DNA of 64,000 nt from an uncultured Lachnospiraceae bacterium (GCA_900549995.1 URQQ01000010.1:1-64000), one strand, 5' to 3'. Positions 1-8,838 are shown, numbered from the stretch's first letter. Numbers and translations: made by a program. The notes: generated by a model from the sequence alone, not told the origin.

Positions 1-51
1 AGCGCTACGTTCGGGACGTAGAGGTCGCGTGTTCGAATCACGTCACTCCGA
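1..51 (+). tRNA. tRNA-Pro(CGG), 3' part only
   Basis: The window opens inside a tRNA. The anticodon arm is CTACG-TTCGGGA-CGTAG, giving anticodon CGG (proline). It is followed by the variable loop, a T arm with GTTCGAATC and the acceptor strand CACTCCG with discriminator A at 51. No CCA is encoded. The 5' acceptor strand and D arm lie outside the window. Confidence 0.9.
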
Positions 52-237
52 TTTTGAGAGAGAATACTTCAAAGTTTGTAGTTACAGGCTTTGGGGTATT
101 TTTTGTTTTTGGGATTATACCGCACCTTTATCTGGTGGAGCACACTCTTTTTGAGGGGATTCTAACACCTGTTCTAACGCTTGGCTGGCGGACTGTGTGG
201 CATTCGTATGCCTCAGGAAGGGAGAGAGGAGGTTTAT

Positions 238-579
238 ATGTGGGAAGAATGGATCGGCCGGGATGTGACCGTTGTGGTGGACAGACCATTGGGCAACAGA
301 CATCCGGATCATGGCTTTATGTATCCGTTGAATTATGGGTATATTCCGGGTACAGTTTCTGGTGATAATGAAGAATTGGATGCTTACATTTTAGGCGTCC
401 ATCATCCGCTGAAAACATTTACAGGAAGAGTGATTGCGGTCATACACCGATTGAACGATGATGACGATAAGCTGATCGTAACGGCGGCGGATGAAGCGCA
501 CCTATACAGTGATGAAGAGATAAGAGAATTGACAAAATTTCAGGAACAATTTTTTGACTCCATTATTATTCGTTCATAA
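238..579 (+). CDS. Inorganic pyrophosphatase-like protein (short form)
   Basis: This 113-residue protein resembles the core of family I inorganic pyrophosphatases, which hydrolyse PPi in the cytoplasm. The visible signature is YPLNYGYIPGT followed by GDNEELDAYILGV, matching the metal-binding Asp region of the family (the YPxNYGxIP and D-x-LD stretches). It is clearly shorter than the usual 170-180 residues and lacks much of the N-terminal strand region, so activity on PPi itself is inferred, not shown. I chose the ATG at 238 because GGAGG lies just upstream (about 229-233); an in-frame ATG at 181 has no ribosome site. It stands alone downstream of the tRNA. A hairpin terminator follows. Confidence 0.75.
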   Translation: MWEEWIGRDVTVVVDRPLGNRHPDHGFMYPLNYGYIPGTVSGDNEELDAYILGVHHPLKTFTGRVIAVIHRLNDDDDKLIVTAADEAHLYSDEEIRELTKFQEQFFDSIIIRS

Positions 580-632
580 AAGAAATTCTGTTTTAAACAG
601 CCAGGATGAAATACAGTTTCAGTACAGTGAAG

Positions 633-673
633 AAAAAAGCAGCCCTCCCAATGATGAGAAGGCTGCTTTTTTA
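633..673. terminator. Bidirectional hairpin terminator
   Basis: AAAAAAGCAGCC pairs with GGCTGCTTTTTT around a loop of about 15 nt. A-tract and T-tract flank both sides, so it can end the pyrophosphatase gene on the plus strand and the tautomerase operon on the minus strand. Confidence 0.8.
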
Positions 674-710
674 TAGTCTCGGGAAATCCTGGCAGGCATT
701 GAATCAACTG

Positions 711-923
711 CTAGAAATCTGCTTCTACATACAAGTCATCCGGCGAAATCTTGTCGACAACTTCTTCCTGCCATTTATCCTTTTCAATATCTTCAACAGA
801 GACAGAAAAATACTTTGCTTCCATATTCATTTCATTCATCAGGAAATCCCGCGTTTTTTCAGCAAGTTCTTTTTTCACTTCTTCTGATCTTCCAGGATAC
901 ATTTTAATTGCGATATGTGGCAT
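711..923 (-). CDS. 4-oxalocrotonate tautomerase family protein
   Basis: This 70-residue protein begins Met-Pro-His-Ile-Ala-Ile-Lys-Met. It therefore carries the Pro at position 2 that becomes the catalytic N-terminal base in the tautomerase superfamily after Met removal. The family catalyses enol-keto tautomerisation of small acids, usually as small-subunit oligomers. The body (PGRSEEVKKELAEKTRDFL) is the usual first helix. AAAGGAGGAATTGTT precedes the ATG at the right distance. It is the last gene of a three-gene minus-strand unit after the dehydratase and the ornithine cyclodeaminase-like gene, which suggests it handles an enol or enamine product of that pathway. The substrate is unknown. 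Confidence 0.8.
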   Translation of the reverse strand: MPHIAIKMYPGRSEEVKKELAEKTRDFLMNEMNMEAKYFSVSVEDIEKDKWQEEVVDKISPDDLYVEADF

Positions 924-970
924 AACAATTCCTCCTTTAGGGCGGCCTTAACAAATTGACTCAGCTTATT

Positions 971-1957
971 TTAGTTCCATTCTGTTCCGACACCTGCGGC
1001 AACAGCTTTTTCATAGATTGATTTTGCTGCAACAAGATCTTGGGTTGCAACTCCAACAGTTTCAAATACAATGATTTCTTCATCGTTCTCACGGCCCACT
1101 AATTCACCTTTGAGTACGCTGCCAAGATCACCTGTGAAATCATCTTTTGTGATAATTCCTTCTTCTAACGGAATGAGGATATCCCCGGATTCTGATAATA
1201 CGGCGTCCTCGGAATCAAAATATATTTTAGATGCACGAGGGAGAATTGCAGGATCCATTTCCTGCATATGGTGCTGGTACGCTCCGACACAGCTGATTGT
1301 TGCGCCTTTTTTGATTTTGGTTCCGTCAAATACAGGTTTGGAAGATGGTGTAACAGTGATCAGAAGATCTGCATCATCAATCGCGGCATCGGAAGTTTCA
1401 GAAGCTACAATTCTTGTTCCATAATCTTTTAATTCTTCCTGCATACGGGCTGCAAATTCTTTTGTTCTTTCAAGATTCATGTCATATACTCTGACTTCTT
1501 CGAGTTTTCTTGCAGCGATCATTGCTTCCAGTTGTGTTGCAGCCTGACCGCCGGTTCCGATTAATGCACCGATGCGGCAGTCTTTTTTGGCAAGGACGTC
1601 AAAAGCAGCTCCTGAAGCGGCTCCTGTACGCAGCTGAGTGACATACGTACCGTCTAAAACGGCGGTCACAACACCTGTTTTTCCATCGATTAACAGAACC
1701 TGTGCAGGAGATGATGGGATTCCGTTGTCAATATTATGTGGGAAAATATTGATGATTTTTAGGGAAGCAGTATCCATTTCTTCGACGTAAGCAGGCATGA
1801 ACAGGAAACATCCTTCATGTTTTGGCGCCTGGATGTTTGTACGAAGCGGTGCGTCACATTTTCCCTCGACTACAAGCTGAAACGCTTTTTTATCTGCCTC
1901 AATGGCATCTTTGATTGTAAATACTTTCTTAATATCCTCTCTTGACAATAACAGCAT
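971..1957 (-). CDS. Ornithine cyclodeaminase/mu-crystallin family protein
   Basis: This 328-residue protein has the ornithine cyclodeaminase/mu-crystallin fold. It has an N-terminal substrate domain, the conserved TQLRTGAASG block (residues 107-116) and a Rossmann GTGGQA dinucleotide loop (134-139). A later SESGDILIPLEEG segment is also typical of the family. Members include ornithine cyclodeaminase, alanine dehydrogenase and ketimine/pyrroline-2-carboxylate reductases. The sequence does not decide between these. Given the neighbouring dehydratase and tautomerase, an NAD(P)H imine reductase acting on a dehydrated amino-acid-like intermediate is a reasonable inference. The ATG at 1957 has AAGGAGG upstream. 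It lies 40 bp after the dehydratase stop, so the two are probably cotranscribed. Confidence 0.85.
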   Translation of the reverse strand: MLLLSREDIKKVFTIKDAIEADKKAFQLVVEGKCDAPLRTNIQAPKHEGCFLFMPAYVEEMDTASLKIINIFPHNIDNGIPSSPAQVLLIDGKTGVVTAVLDGTYVTQLRTGAASGAAFDVLAKKDCRIGALIGTGGQAATQLEAMIAARKLEEVRVYDMNLERTKEFAARMQEELKDYGTRIVASETSDAAIDDADLLITVTPSSKPVFDGTKIKKGATISCVGAYQHHMQEMDPAILPRASKIYFDSEDAVLSESGDILIPLEEGIITKDDFTGDLGSVLKGELVGRENDEEIIVFETVGVATQDLVAAKSIYEKAVAAGVGTEWN

Positions 1958-1997
1958 TTTTTTATCCTCCTTATAATTGACTGGATTTCATCCAGGG

Positions 1998-3665
1998 TTA
2001 GTTAAATTTTGCATCAAGCGGCCATGGCTGCATTGCTCCGCCTTCTTCTGCAGGACGGCACATTTTGGCAAAGATGTTCAGACAGCCTTTCTCTTCTTTC
2101 AGAGGAGGGCATACCCAGAGTTCCCTTCTTCTTGAAAGTTCTTCCTCAGAGACAAGCATCGAGACTTCTCCGTTTGGAATGTCAATGACAATCTCATCCC
2201 CGTCTTCAACGAGGGCGATATTACCACCGTCATATGCCTCCGGAGACACATGGCCGATGATAGCTCCGAAGTTAAAACCTGAGAATCTGGCATCTGAAAT
2301 CAATCCTACGCTTTTGTGGAGTCCTAATCCTATTAAAGCGTCAATGCTGAGCATCAGCTCTTTCATGCCGGGTGCACCTTTGCACCCTTCGTAGCGGATG
2401 ACAATGATATCTCCGGGAACGATTTTTCCTGCCTGAATTGCTTCAAAGGCGGCACGGTCTCCTTCGAAGACTTTTGCCTTCCCCTTCATGTATTTGATTT
2501 CTTCATAGACGGCAGTCGGTCTGACGATGGCGCCGTTCGGGGATAAGTTTCCTCTTAATATTTTGAGCCCAGGTTCGTGGAACAGAGGGCGTTCCAGAGA
2601 ATGGATTACTTTGTTTTCATCTGGTTTTACTTTGGACAATAGTTCTGACCACGGGCATCCGTACATACTTGGAACTTCTGTAAAAAGTTTGCTCTCCAGC
2701 ATTTTCATGACATTCATAACGCCGCCGGCATAGTGGAAATCAACGACTGTATATGGGCCGCTTGGCACAACTGCGTTGATACAGGGGATTTCTTTCGCGT
2801 ATTTTTCGAAATCTTCCAGTGTCAGCCTGATTCCCAGTTCGTAAGCGTAGGAAAGGATGTGGAGCACTGCGTTGGTGGAACCTGCCACAGCCATATCAAA
2901 CATGATGGAATTCATCAGCACTTCTTTTGTAATCAGATCCGAGGGTTTTCTTCCTGCTTTGGTCATCTCTACAATGTATTTTCCGGCTTCTCTGGCTTTT
3001 CGGAGTTTATTGTTGTCTGATGCAGGAATTGTTGAGGTTCCCGGAAGTACAAGGTTCAGAACTTCACCGAGCATCTGCATCGTGTTGGCAGTTCCCATGG
3101 ACGGGCATGCGCCGAAAGAAGGACATACATTGTCTTCCATATCCATCAGTGAATCTTCATCGGTGCCAGAGAAACGTGCCGCGTCCAGATCAGCTTCTAC
3201 CACAGTTTTTCCGCAGTACTGTCCTGGCTGCATAGATCCTCCGGTTACAATCATGGACGGAATGTCAAGTCGCATGGCTGCCATGTAACAGCCTGCGATA
3301 ATGTTGTCACAGGAAGCAATCATTGCAAGTCCGTCGAAATTATGTACTCTTGTGACAAACTCTACACTCATAGTAACGATATCTCGGCCTACCTGTTCAT
3401 ATTTCAGCTCTTCGGCACCGTTTGCAATGTTGCCGCAGGTTGCAGGAATTCCAAATTCCACAGGTATCCCTCCGGCAGCCCAGATTCCCTCTTTTACTGC
3501 CTCAGCGATCTGGCGCAGATGTGCGGAACCAGGGGAACCCTGCATATAAGAATTCGGCACTCCGATGTGTGGTTTATGCCGAATATCCTTGTCCGAATAT
3601 CCGGCAGCTTTCATCATAACTCTTCTGTGAGCAGCTTCGGCTCCGTTCCAGTATTCAGTTCCCAT
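1998..3665 (-). CDS. IlvD/Edd family dehydratase
   Basis: This 555-residue protein belongs to the dihydroxy-acid/6-phosphogluconate/sugar-acid dehydratase family, Fe-S enzymes that remove water from hydroxy acids. Visible family blocks are SCDN (Cys119), GACPSMGTANTM (Cys187), GCKGAPGM and SDARFSGFNFG with GHVSPEA. The SCDN and GACPSM blocks differ from the standard GCDK and GACGGMYTANTM of IlvD. The neighbours are not valine/isoleucine genes. I therefore do not call it ilvD; a sugar-acid or hydroxy-amino-acid-like substrate is more likely. GGAGGAGATCATT precedes the ATG. It is the first gene of a minus-strand operon divergent from a LysR regulator, which probably controls it in response to the substrate. 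Confidence 0.85.
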   Translation of the reverse strand: MGTEYWNGAEAAHRRVMMKAAGYSDKDIRHKPHIGVPNSYMQGSPGSAHLRQIAEAVKEGIWAAGGIPVEFGIPATCGNIANGAEELKYEQVGRDIVTMSVEFVTRVHNFDGLAMIASCDNIIAGCYMAAMRLDIPSMIVTGGSMQPGQYCGKTVVEADLDAARFSGTDEDSLMDMEDNVCPSFGACPSMGTANTMQMLGEVLNLVLPGTSTIPASDNNKLRKAREAGKYIVEMTKAGRKPSDLITKEVLMNSIMFDMAVAGSTNAVLHILSYAYELGIRLTLEDFEKYAKEIPCINAVVPSGPYTVVDFHYAGGVMNVMKMLESKLFTEVPSMYGCPWSELLSKVKPDENKVIHSLERPLFHEPGLKILRGNLSPNGAIVRPTAVYEEIKYMKGKAKVFEGDRAAFEAIQAGKIVPGDIIVIRYEGCKGAPGMKELMLSIDALIGLGLHKSVGLISDARFSGFNFGAIIGHVSPEAYDGGNIALVEDGDEIVIDIPNGEVSMLVSEEELSRRRELWVCPPLKEEKGCLNIFAKMCRPAEEGGAMQPWPLDAKFN

Positions 3666-3711
3666 AATGATCTCCTCCTAGAATATTGATGTTAGTTTTG
3701 TTTCGTATACC

Positions 3712-3833
3712 TTGACAAAAAATTATCATATATGTTTATAATAAAGAATCGGAGACATTTCTAAAAGCCGGGCTTATTTAAGTCATCCTTTAATTTTACT
3801 TATATATGTATGGAACGGGGCAAAAATGTATGG
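3712..3833 (+). promoter_or_regulatory. Divergent control region of the LysR/dehydratase pair
   Basis: A plus-strand promoter-like pair TTGACA (3712) and TTTATA (3735), with 17 bp between, lies in the 232-bp gap. Two exact ATGTATGG copies follow at 3806 and 3826, exactly 20 bp apart, as possible regulator half-sites. Start sites cannot be shown from sequence; low confidence. Confidence 0.35.
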
Positions 3834-3897
3834 GAGATGTTTCATTATTCAGTAAAATTGAAATACGGCATTAATTTTTCTAATGGAAGGAGCTGCC

Positions 3898-4767
3898 ATG
3901 AACAAATATGAAATTATCCTAAGTGTCTATGAGACACACAGTATATCGAAAACAGCTGCGCAGTTAAACTATACACAGTCTGCAATCAGCCAGGCCATCA
4001 AGAATTATGAAAATGAACTGGGTTTCCCTCTGTTCAGGCGTTCCAAATCAGGCATGAAGCCGATGCCAAATACGGAGGAAATTATGGAATCACTCAGGAT
4101 TATCAAGCGGGAGCAGGAACATATCCATCAGATTGCCTCCAATCTGACCAGTCTGGAAAGTGGTCATATACGGATTGGGACGATACAGAGCATTTCCTAT
4201 CACTGGCTGCCGGATATACTGAAACAGTTTTCGGAAATCTATCCGAATATACGTTTTGAGCTGACGGTCAATGGGTTCAGTTCTCTGAAAGAGGAACTGG
4301 AAGCCGGGAAGCTGGACTGCATTTTTGTATCACAGTATTCTGTTCCGGACATGCCATTTATATCGATGGGAAAAGATGAGCTGATGCTGGTGACTCCCAA
4401 GGATCATCCGCTTGCGGAGAAAATGGCAGTGTCTCTGTCTGATATCAATGATCAGAATTTTATCCTTTCTTCCGATGGACTTGACTATGAAACCGGTCAT
4501 GTGCTTTCGCTGCAGAATGTAAAATTAAAAATCAAATACCAGCTGAATGAAGATTTCGCGACTCTGAAGATGGTGGAAAAGGGATTTGGAATTACCATTC
4601 TCCCCAAACTGCTTTTGTATCATGCACCGTTTGATATCTGCATCAGATCTTTTACAGAGAACTACTCCAGAGTGCTGGGGGTCGCTTACTCGAAAGAAAC
4701 GCCGCCGACGTTGGCCGTGCTTAAGTTTTTGGATTACATAAAAGAGTGGAGCGGAAAACTTGTGTAG
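3898..4767 (+). CDS. LysR-family transcriptional regulator
   Basis: This 289-residue protein has the LysR layout. An N-terminal winged helix-turn-helix covers about residues 1-60 (HSISKTAAQLNYTQSAISQ is the recognition region). A linker helix and a two-lobed substrate-binding domain follow (GHIRIGTIQSISYHWLPDIL onward). I chose the ATG at 3898 because GGAAGGAG at 3885-3892 is well placed for it; the upstream in-frame ATG at 3883 overlaps that ribosome site. The gene is divergent from the dehydratase/cyclodeaminase/tautomerase operon, so it is very likely its ligand-responsive regulator. The ligand is unknown. It is followed by a hairpin and the convergent glutaredoxin-like gene. Confidence 0.9.
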   Translation: MNKYEIILSVYETHSISKTAAQLNYTQSAISQAIKNYENELGFPLFRRSKSGMKPMPNTEEIMESLRIIKREQEHIHQIASNLTSLESGHIRIGTIQSISYHWLPDILKQFSEIYPNIRFELTVNGFSSLKEELEAGKLDCIFVSQYSVPDMPFISMGKDELMLVTPKDHPLAEKMAVSLSDINDQNFILSSDGLDYETGHVLSLQNVKLKIKYQLNEDFATLKMVEKGFGITILPKLLLYHAPFDICIRSFTENYSRVLGVAYSKETPPTLAVLKFLDYIKEWSGKLV

Positions 4768-4798
4768 TTTCTGGAATCATTGATACAGTATTATATGC

Positions 4799-4827
4799 CG
4801 CAGGAAGTCACGAATAAGTTTCCTGCG
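4799..4827. terminator. Hairpin between convergent genes
   Basis: CGCAGGAA pairs with TTCCTGCG around a 13-nt loop between the LysR gene and the convergent glutaredoxin-like gene. The T-tract is weak, so terminator strength is uncertain. Confidence 0.5.
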
Positions 4828-4841
4828 ACATAAAATAGTTA

Positions 4842-5120
4842 TCAGATATCTTCCCCATCGGATGCGATATATTCCAGGGCATCTTCCAGACTGAGAAGTA
4901 CGGTACCGTTCTCAAAAGCAAAGCATGGGATACCGATATTGCCTTCTCTGCGCACGTCATCAAACAGGGGATTGCCATCCCTGATTTTCAGAAATTCTTT
5001 CAGATTCGTTGTTTCTTCTGTGAAATCCGCGAAAGTATATGGGATTTGTTTTTCATTCAGTATCTGAACTGCTTCCTCACAGTCGGGACAGATCATCATG
5101 CCATAAAGTGTAAATTTCAT
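4842..5120 (-). CDS. Glutaredoxin-like protein
   Basis: This 92-residue thioredoxin-fold protein starts MKFTLYGMMICPDCEE. It has a CPDC redox motif (Cys11, Cys14) at the end of the first strand and the cis-Pro segment GIPCFAF, as in small glutaredoxin/NrdH-like proteins. It probably reduces or monitors protein or small-molecule thiols in the cytosol. An open frame runs further upstream to 5426, but AGGAGGAATTTT directly precedes the ATG at 5120 and the upstream part is not protein-like, so I start here. The third Cys next to cis-Pro (PCF) is a small peculiarity. No partner enzyme is adjacent. Confidence 0.8.
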   Translation of the reverse strand: MKFTLYGMMICPDCEEAVQILNEKQIPYTFADFTEETTNLKEFLKIRDGNPLFDDVRREGNIGIPCFAFENGTVLLSLEDALEYIASDGEDI

Positions 5121-5258
5121 AAAATTCCTCCTTTGCACAGTTGTTAAAACTGTATGATTTATGTTTACTTTAGCATAAAAACAGCCTTGTTTCAATGTGA
5201 GAATCCATGGGAGAAATGAAGGATGAATAAGAAAATACAGTAAATATAGTATCAAAAT

Positions 5259-5288
5259 TTGAAAATTGAGATAAAATAATTGTATAAT
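5259..5288 (+). promoter_or_regulatory. Promoter of the T-box/aspS-gatCAB operon
   Basis: TTGAAA (5259-5264) and TATAAT (5283-5288) are separated by 18 bp. They lie upstream of the T-box leader, placing the start of transcription near 5295 and giving a leader of nearly 400 nt before aspS. Confidence 0.6.
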
Positions 5289-5344
5289 ACGACAAAAAGA
5301 GAAAAAGTGCTTGCATAACAGAAATGCCTGTGCTAACATAAGAA

Positions 5345-5624
5345 CCAATTTATAAGAAAAGCGATGAAAGAGACTCTGATCTTTGGAACTCGACAGGAAT
5401 GAGACGTCACCGACTGAGAGCGTCACTTGAGGAATAGGATGTAAGGGAACACTCTGGAGCAGACCATTTGAACCTAAGTAGGATGGTACGTAAAAAGCAC
5501 GTTACGCTTAAGAGAGGGATCAGATCATTTATTTTTTGTATCTGGTTCAATGCGGGTGGTACCGCGGATTTTATCAGAAAGAATAATCCGTCCCGGAATA
5601 CATTGTATTCCGGGACTTTTTTTG
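5345..5624 (+). promoter_or_regulatory. T-box riboswitch leader of the aspS-gatCAB operon
   Basis: The hallmark T-box sequence GGGTGGTACCGCGG is at 5554-5567. It is followed by an intrinsic terminator (GTCCCGGAATACA/TGTATTCCGGGAC, 5590-5616) and a run of seven T. Upstream lies the long Stem I region with a GATGA/CTGAG kink-turn-like pair. Uncharged cognate tRNA pairs with the specifier codon and the T-box bulge and stabilises the antiterminator. GAC (Asp) at 5403-5405 is a candidate specifier, and AAC (Asn) at 5387-5389 also occurs; I could not settle the choice by hand folding. Confidence 0.9.
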
Positions 5625-5686
5625 TTCAAAATGAGCCTGATTATCCGGAATACATGAAGCCAATGAAAGCATATGGAGGGAAAATC

Positions 5687-7018
5687 ATGGAATTAATTAC
5701 AGGAGTAAGGCAAAAAGAAACATTGGAGCTGAGTGAATTATTGAAAGCGGAGATGGAAGGACAGAAGATTGTGACCAACGGAGCTGTGCATGCAGTCCGG
5801 GATATGGGAAATGTCGCTTTTATTATCCTGAGAAAAAGGGAAGGACTTGTCCAGTGTGTGTATGAAAAAGAAAATTCCAATGTTGAACTTTCTGATATCC
5901 GGGAAGGGTGCACGGCAGAAGTGACAGGAAGATTGACAAAAGCATCGAAGGCGCCAAACGGTATTGAAATACGGATGGAGGAAATGAAGATTTTGAGCAG
6001 GCCAACAGAACCTATGCCACTTCAGATTTCCAAATGGAAACTGAACACTTCTCTGGAAGCAAAGCTGAACTACCGGTCTGTTTCTCTTCGTAATGTGAGA
6101 GAACGGGCGAAATTTAAATTGCAGGAAGGAATCGTGCGCGGATTCCGGGAATTCTTATACAGCCAGGGATTTACGGAAATTCATACACCGAAAATCGGGG
6201 CGAAAGGTGCAGAAGGCGGTTCGAACCTTTTCAGGCTGGACTATTTCCACAGGCCGGCAGTGTTGGAGCAGAGCCCTCAGTTTTACAAGCAGATGATGGT
6301 TGGTGTATTTGACAGAGTGTTTGAGACGGCGCCGGTATTCCGGGCAGAGAAGCATAATACGAAACGGCATCTGAATGAGTATACGAGTCTTGATTTTGAG
6401 ATGGGGTATATCGATGGCTATGAGGATATCATGGCTATGGAGACCGGATTTCTCACGTATACGATGGAACTTCTGGCACGGGATTATGCAAAAGAACTGC
6501 AGATTCTTGAGATAGCGCTTCCAGAGATCAAGGGGATACCTGCGATGCGGTTTGATGAATTAAAGGAGAAAGTTTCGCTGAAGTATGACAGAAGAAGTAA
6601 GACACCATACGATCTTGAACCGGAAGAAGAGGAATTGATTGGTCAATATGTGAAAGAGGAATATGGGTCAGATTTTATATTTGTCACCCACTATCCGTCG
6701 AAAAAACGTCCGTTTTACGCGATGGATGATCCGAAAGACCATAAGTTTACATTGAGTTTTGACCTTCTGTTCAAGGGAATGGAGATTACCACAGGAGGGC
6801 AGAGGATCCATGATTATCAGATGCTCACGGAGAAAATAAAAGCCCGGGGGATGACAGAAGAGGGGATGGATGCGTATCTGGATGCATTTAAACACGGAAT
6901 GCCTCCGCATGGAGGTCTTGGAATTGGGCTGGAACGCCTTACGATGAAACTCTGCGGGGAAGAAAACGTCAGAGAGACAACATTGTTTCCAAGAGATATG
7001 GGACGGCTTGAGCCATAG
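5687..7018 (+). CDS. aspS: Aspartate--tRNA(Asp/Asn) ligase, archaeal-type
   Basis: This 443-residue class II synthetase has an N-terminal OB-fold anticodon domain (about 1-105) and a catalytic core with motif 2 (FRAEKHNTKRHLNEYTSLD) and motif 3 (GGLGIGLERL). It is much shorter than the ~590-residue bacterial AspRS because it lacks the GAD insertion. It looks like the archaeal/eukaryal non-discriminating type that charges both tRNA-Asp and tRNA-Asn with Asp. The Asp-tRNA-Asn product would then be amidated by GatCAB, encoded directly downstream. GGAGGG precedes the ATG at 5687; an in-frame extension to 5468 overlaps the T-box and is not coding. Expression is governed by the T-box. Confidence 0.92.
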   Translation: MELITGVRQKETLELSELLKAEMEGQKIVTNGAVHAVRDMGNVAFIILRKREGLVQCVYEKENSNVELSDIREGCTAEVTGRLTKASKAPNGIEIRMEEMKILSRPTEPMPLQISKWKLNTSLEAKLNYRSVSLRNVRERAKFKLQEGIVRGFREFLYSQGFTEIHTPKIGAKGAEGGSNLFRLDYFHRPAVLEQSPQFYKQMMVGVFDRVFETAPVFRAEKHNTKRHLNEYTSLDFEMGYIDGYEDIMAMETGFLTYTMELLARDYAKELQILEIALPEIKGIPAMRFDELKEKVSLKYDRRSKTPYDLEPEEEELIGQYVKEEYGSDFIFVTHYPSKKRPFYAMDDPKDHKFTLSFDLLFKGMEITTGGQRIHDYQMLTEKIKARGMTEEGMDAYLDAFKHGMPPHGGLGIGLERLTMKLCGEENVRETTLFPRDMGRLEP

Positions 7019-7057
7019 AGTGTGTTTGAAAATATACACTGAAAAGGAGAGAAGAAA

Positions 7058-7351
7058 ATGGCAGATAAAATATCAGATGAGACGATCGAATATGTAGGAA
7101 TTCTTGCGAAACTGGAACTTTCAGACGAGGAGAAAGAAAAGGCAAAAGAAGAGATGGGAAAGATGCTTGAGTATATAGAGATATTGAATGAACTGGATAC
7201 GCAGGGGATCGAACCTATGTCACATGTATTTCCGGTAACGAATGTTTTTCGGGAAGATATCGTAACAAATGGAGATGACAGGGAGGCGGTTTTATCTAAT
7301 GCGCCTCAGAAAAAAGATGGAAGTTTTGAAGTACCGAAGACAGTGATATAG
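7058..7351 (+). CDS. gatC: Asp/Glu-tRNA amidotransferase subunit C
   Basis: This 97-residue protein is the small GatC subunit that stabilises GatA and links it to GatB in the amidotransferase making Gln-tRNA-Gln and Asn-tRNA-Asn. It shows the typical pattern: N-terminal helices (VGILAKLELSDEEKEKAKEEM) and the segment THV-like MSHVFPVTNVFREDIV near residue 55-70. Its length is normal. AAGGAGAG precedes the ATG, and it begins 39 bp after aspS in the same transcription unit. Confidence 0.92.
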   Translation: MADKISDETIEYVGILAKLELSDEEKEKAKEEMGKMLEYIEILNELDTQGIEPMSHVFPVTNVFREDIVTNGDDREAVLSNAPQKKDGSFEVPKTVI

Positions 7352-7368
7352 AAAGGCAGTGGAGGAAT

Positions 7369-8838
7369 ATGGAGCTTAGAAGTATGACGGCTGCCGGGAT
7401 CGGCAGAAAAATTAAATCAGGAGAGATCAGTGCGAAAGAAGCGGTAAAAGCGGTGGCTTCCCAGATAGAAAAAGTGGAGGACAGTATCCACAGTTATGTC
7501 ACCGTTGATCTGGAAGGTGCATACCTTCAGGCGGAAAAAGTACAGAAAATGATTGATGCAGGTGACCTTACAGGGCCTCTTGCAGGGGTACCTGTGGCGG
7601 TGAAGGATAATATATGCACGAAAGGGATGCTTACGACATGCAGTTCCAGGATTCTTGAGAATTTCGTTCCGCCATATACTGCGCAGGCTGTGAAAAATCT
7701 CACCGATGCAGGGGCGGTAGTGATCGGCAAGACGAATATGGATGAATTTGCGATGGGCAGTACAACGGAGACGTCATATTATGGCGTGACGAGAAACCCA
7801 TGGAACCTTGCGTATGCACCGGGAGGATCTTCCGGCGGGTCCTGTGCGGCTGTAGCGGCAGAAGAATGTTTCTTCGCACTTGGTTCAGATACAGGAGGTT
7901 CCATCAGGCAGCCAAGTTCATTCTGCGGGGTGACCGGGCTGAAACCGACGTACGGAACCGTCTCCAGATATGGATTGATTGCCTATGGTTCCTCGCTTGA
8001 CCAGATCGGGCCTGTGGCAAAGGATGTCACTGACTGTGCGGCGATTCTTGAGACAGTTTCTTCGTATGATGAGAAAGACAGTACTTCGGTCAAAAGAGAG
8101 TATGGATTTATGGATGCTCTTTCAGAAGATGTCAGGGGGATGAGAATCGGGATACCAAAAGATTATCTCGGGGAAGGACTGGATCCTGAGGTAGAAAAGA
8201 CGGTCCGTAAAGCAGCGGAAGTGTTGAAAGGAATGGGAGCAGAGGTAGAAGAATTCAATCTGAGTCTTGTGAAATATGCAGTCCCGGCATACTACATTAT
8301 TGCATCGGCAGAGGCAAGCTCCAATCTCTCGAGATTTGACGGAGTAAAGTATGGGTACCGTGCGAAAGAGTTCGAAGGGCTCCATGAAATGTATAAAAAA
8401 ACGAGATCGGAAGGATTTGGAGAAGAAGTAAAAAGAAGAATCATGCTTGGCTCCTTTGTATTAAGTTCCGGTTATTATGACGCATATTATATGAAGGCAT
8501 TGAAAACAAAAGCATTCATCAAACAGGCATTTGACCGGGCATTTGAAACGTACGATGTGATACTTGGGCCTGTAGCGCCTTCTGTGGCACCTGAGCTTGG
8601 TGAGAGTCTCAGTGACCCGATGAAAATGTATCTGGGAGATGTCTATACTGTCGCCGTGAACCTTGCAGGGCTTCCGGCAATCTCGGTACCAGCGGGTAAA
8701 AATTCCAGGGAGCTGCCCATCGGAGTACAGATGATTGGGGATTGCTTTAAAGAGAAGAATATTCTGCGGGCCGCATACGCATTGGAACAGAGCAGAAAGT
8801 ATGAGCGTCCAGAGATTGCGAAAGGAGGGGAAGCGTAA
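7369..8838 (+). CDS. gatA: Asp/Glu-tRNA amidotransferase subunit A
   Basis: This 489-residue amidase-signature protein releases ammonia from glutamine for transamidation. The catalytic Lys lies in VAVKDNICTKG. The Gly/Ser-rich signature GGSSGGSCAA and the later GSDTGGSIRQP supply the cis-Ser and nucleophile Ser of the Ser-cisSer-Lys triad. C-terminal blocks (GLPAISVPAG) are also normal. It follows gatC by 17 bp with GGAGG at its start, and its stop overlaps the start of gatB (TAATG). This points to tight translational coupling. Confidence 0.95.
   Translation: MELRSMTAAGIGRKIKSGEISAKEAVKAVASQIEKVEDSIHSYVTVDLEGAYLQAEKVQKMIDAGDLTGPLAGVPVAVKDNICTKGMLTTCSSRILENFVPPYTAQAVKNLTDAGAVVIGKTNMDEFAMGSTTETSYYGVTRNPWNLAYAPGGSSGGSCAAVAAEECFFALGSDTGGSIRQPSSFCGVTGLKPTYGTVSRYGLIAYGSSLDQIGPVAKDVTDCAAILETVSSYDEKDSTSVKREYGFMDALSEDVRGMRIGIPKDYLGEGLDPEVEKTVRKAAEVLKGMGAEVEEFNLSLVKYAVPAYYIIASAEASSNLSRFDGVKYGYRAKEFEGLHEMYKKTRSEGFGEEVKRRIMLGSFVLSSGYYDAYYMKALKTKAFIKQAFDRAFETYDVILGPVAPSVAPELGESLSDPMKMYLGDVYTVAVNLAGLPAISVPAGKNSRELPIGVQMIGDCFKEKNILRAAYALEQSRKYERPEIAKGGEA

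Noticed and set aside
5121..5426. N-terminal extension of the glutaredoxin-like frame to 5426
   Set aside because: The extension overlaps the opposite promoter and T-box region, is hydrophobic without sense, and a strong ribosome site supports the ATG at 5120.
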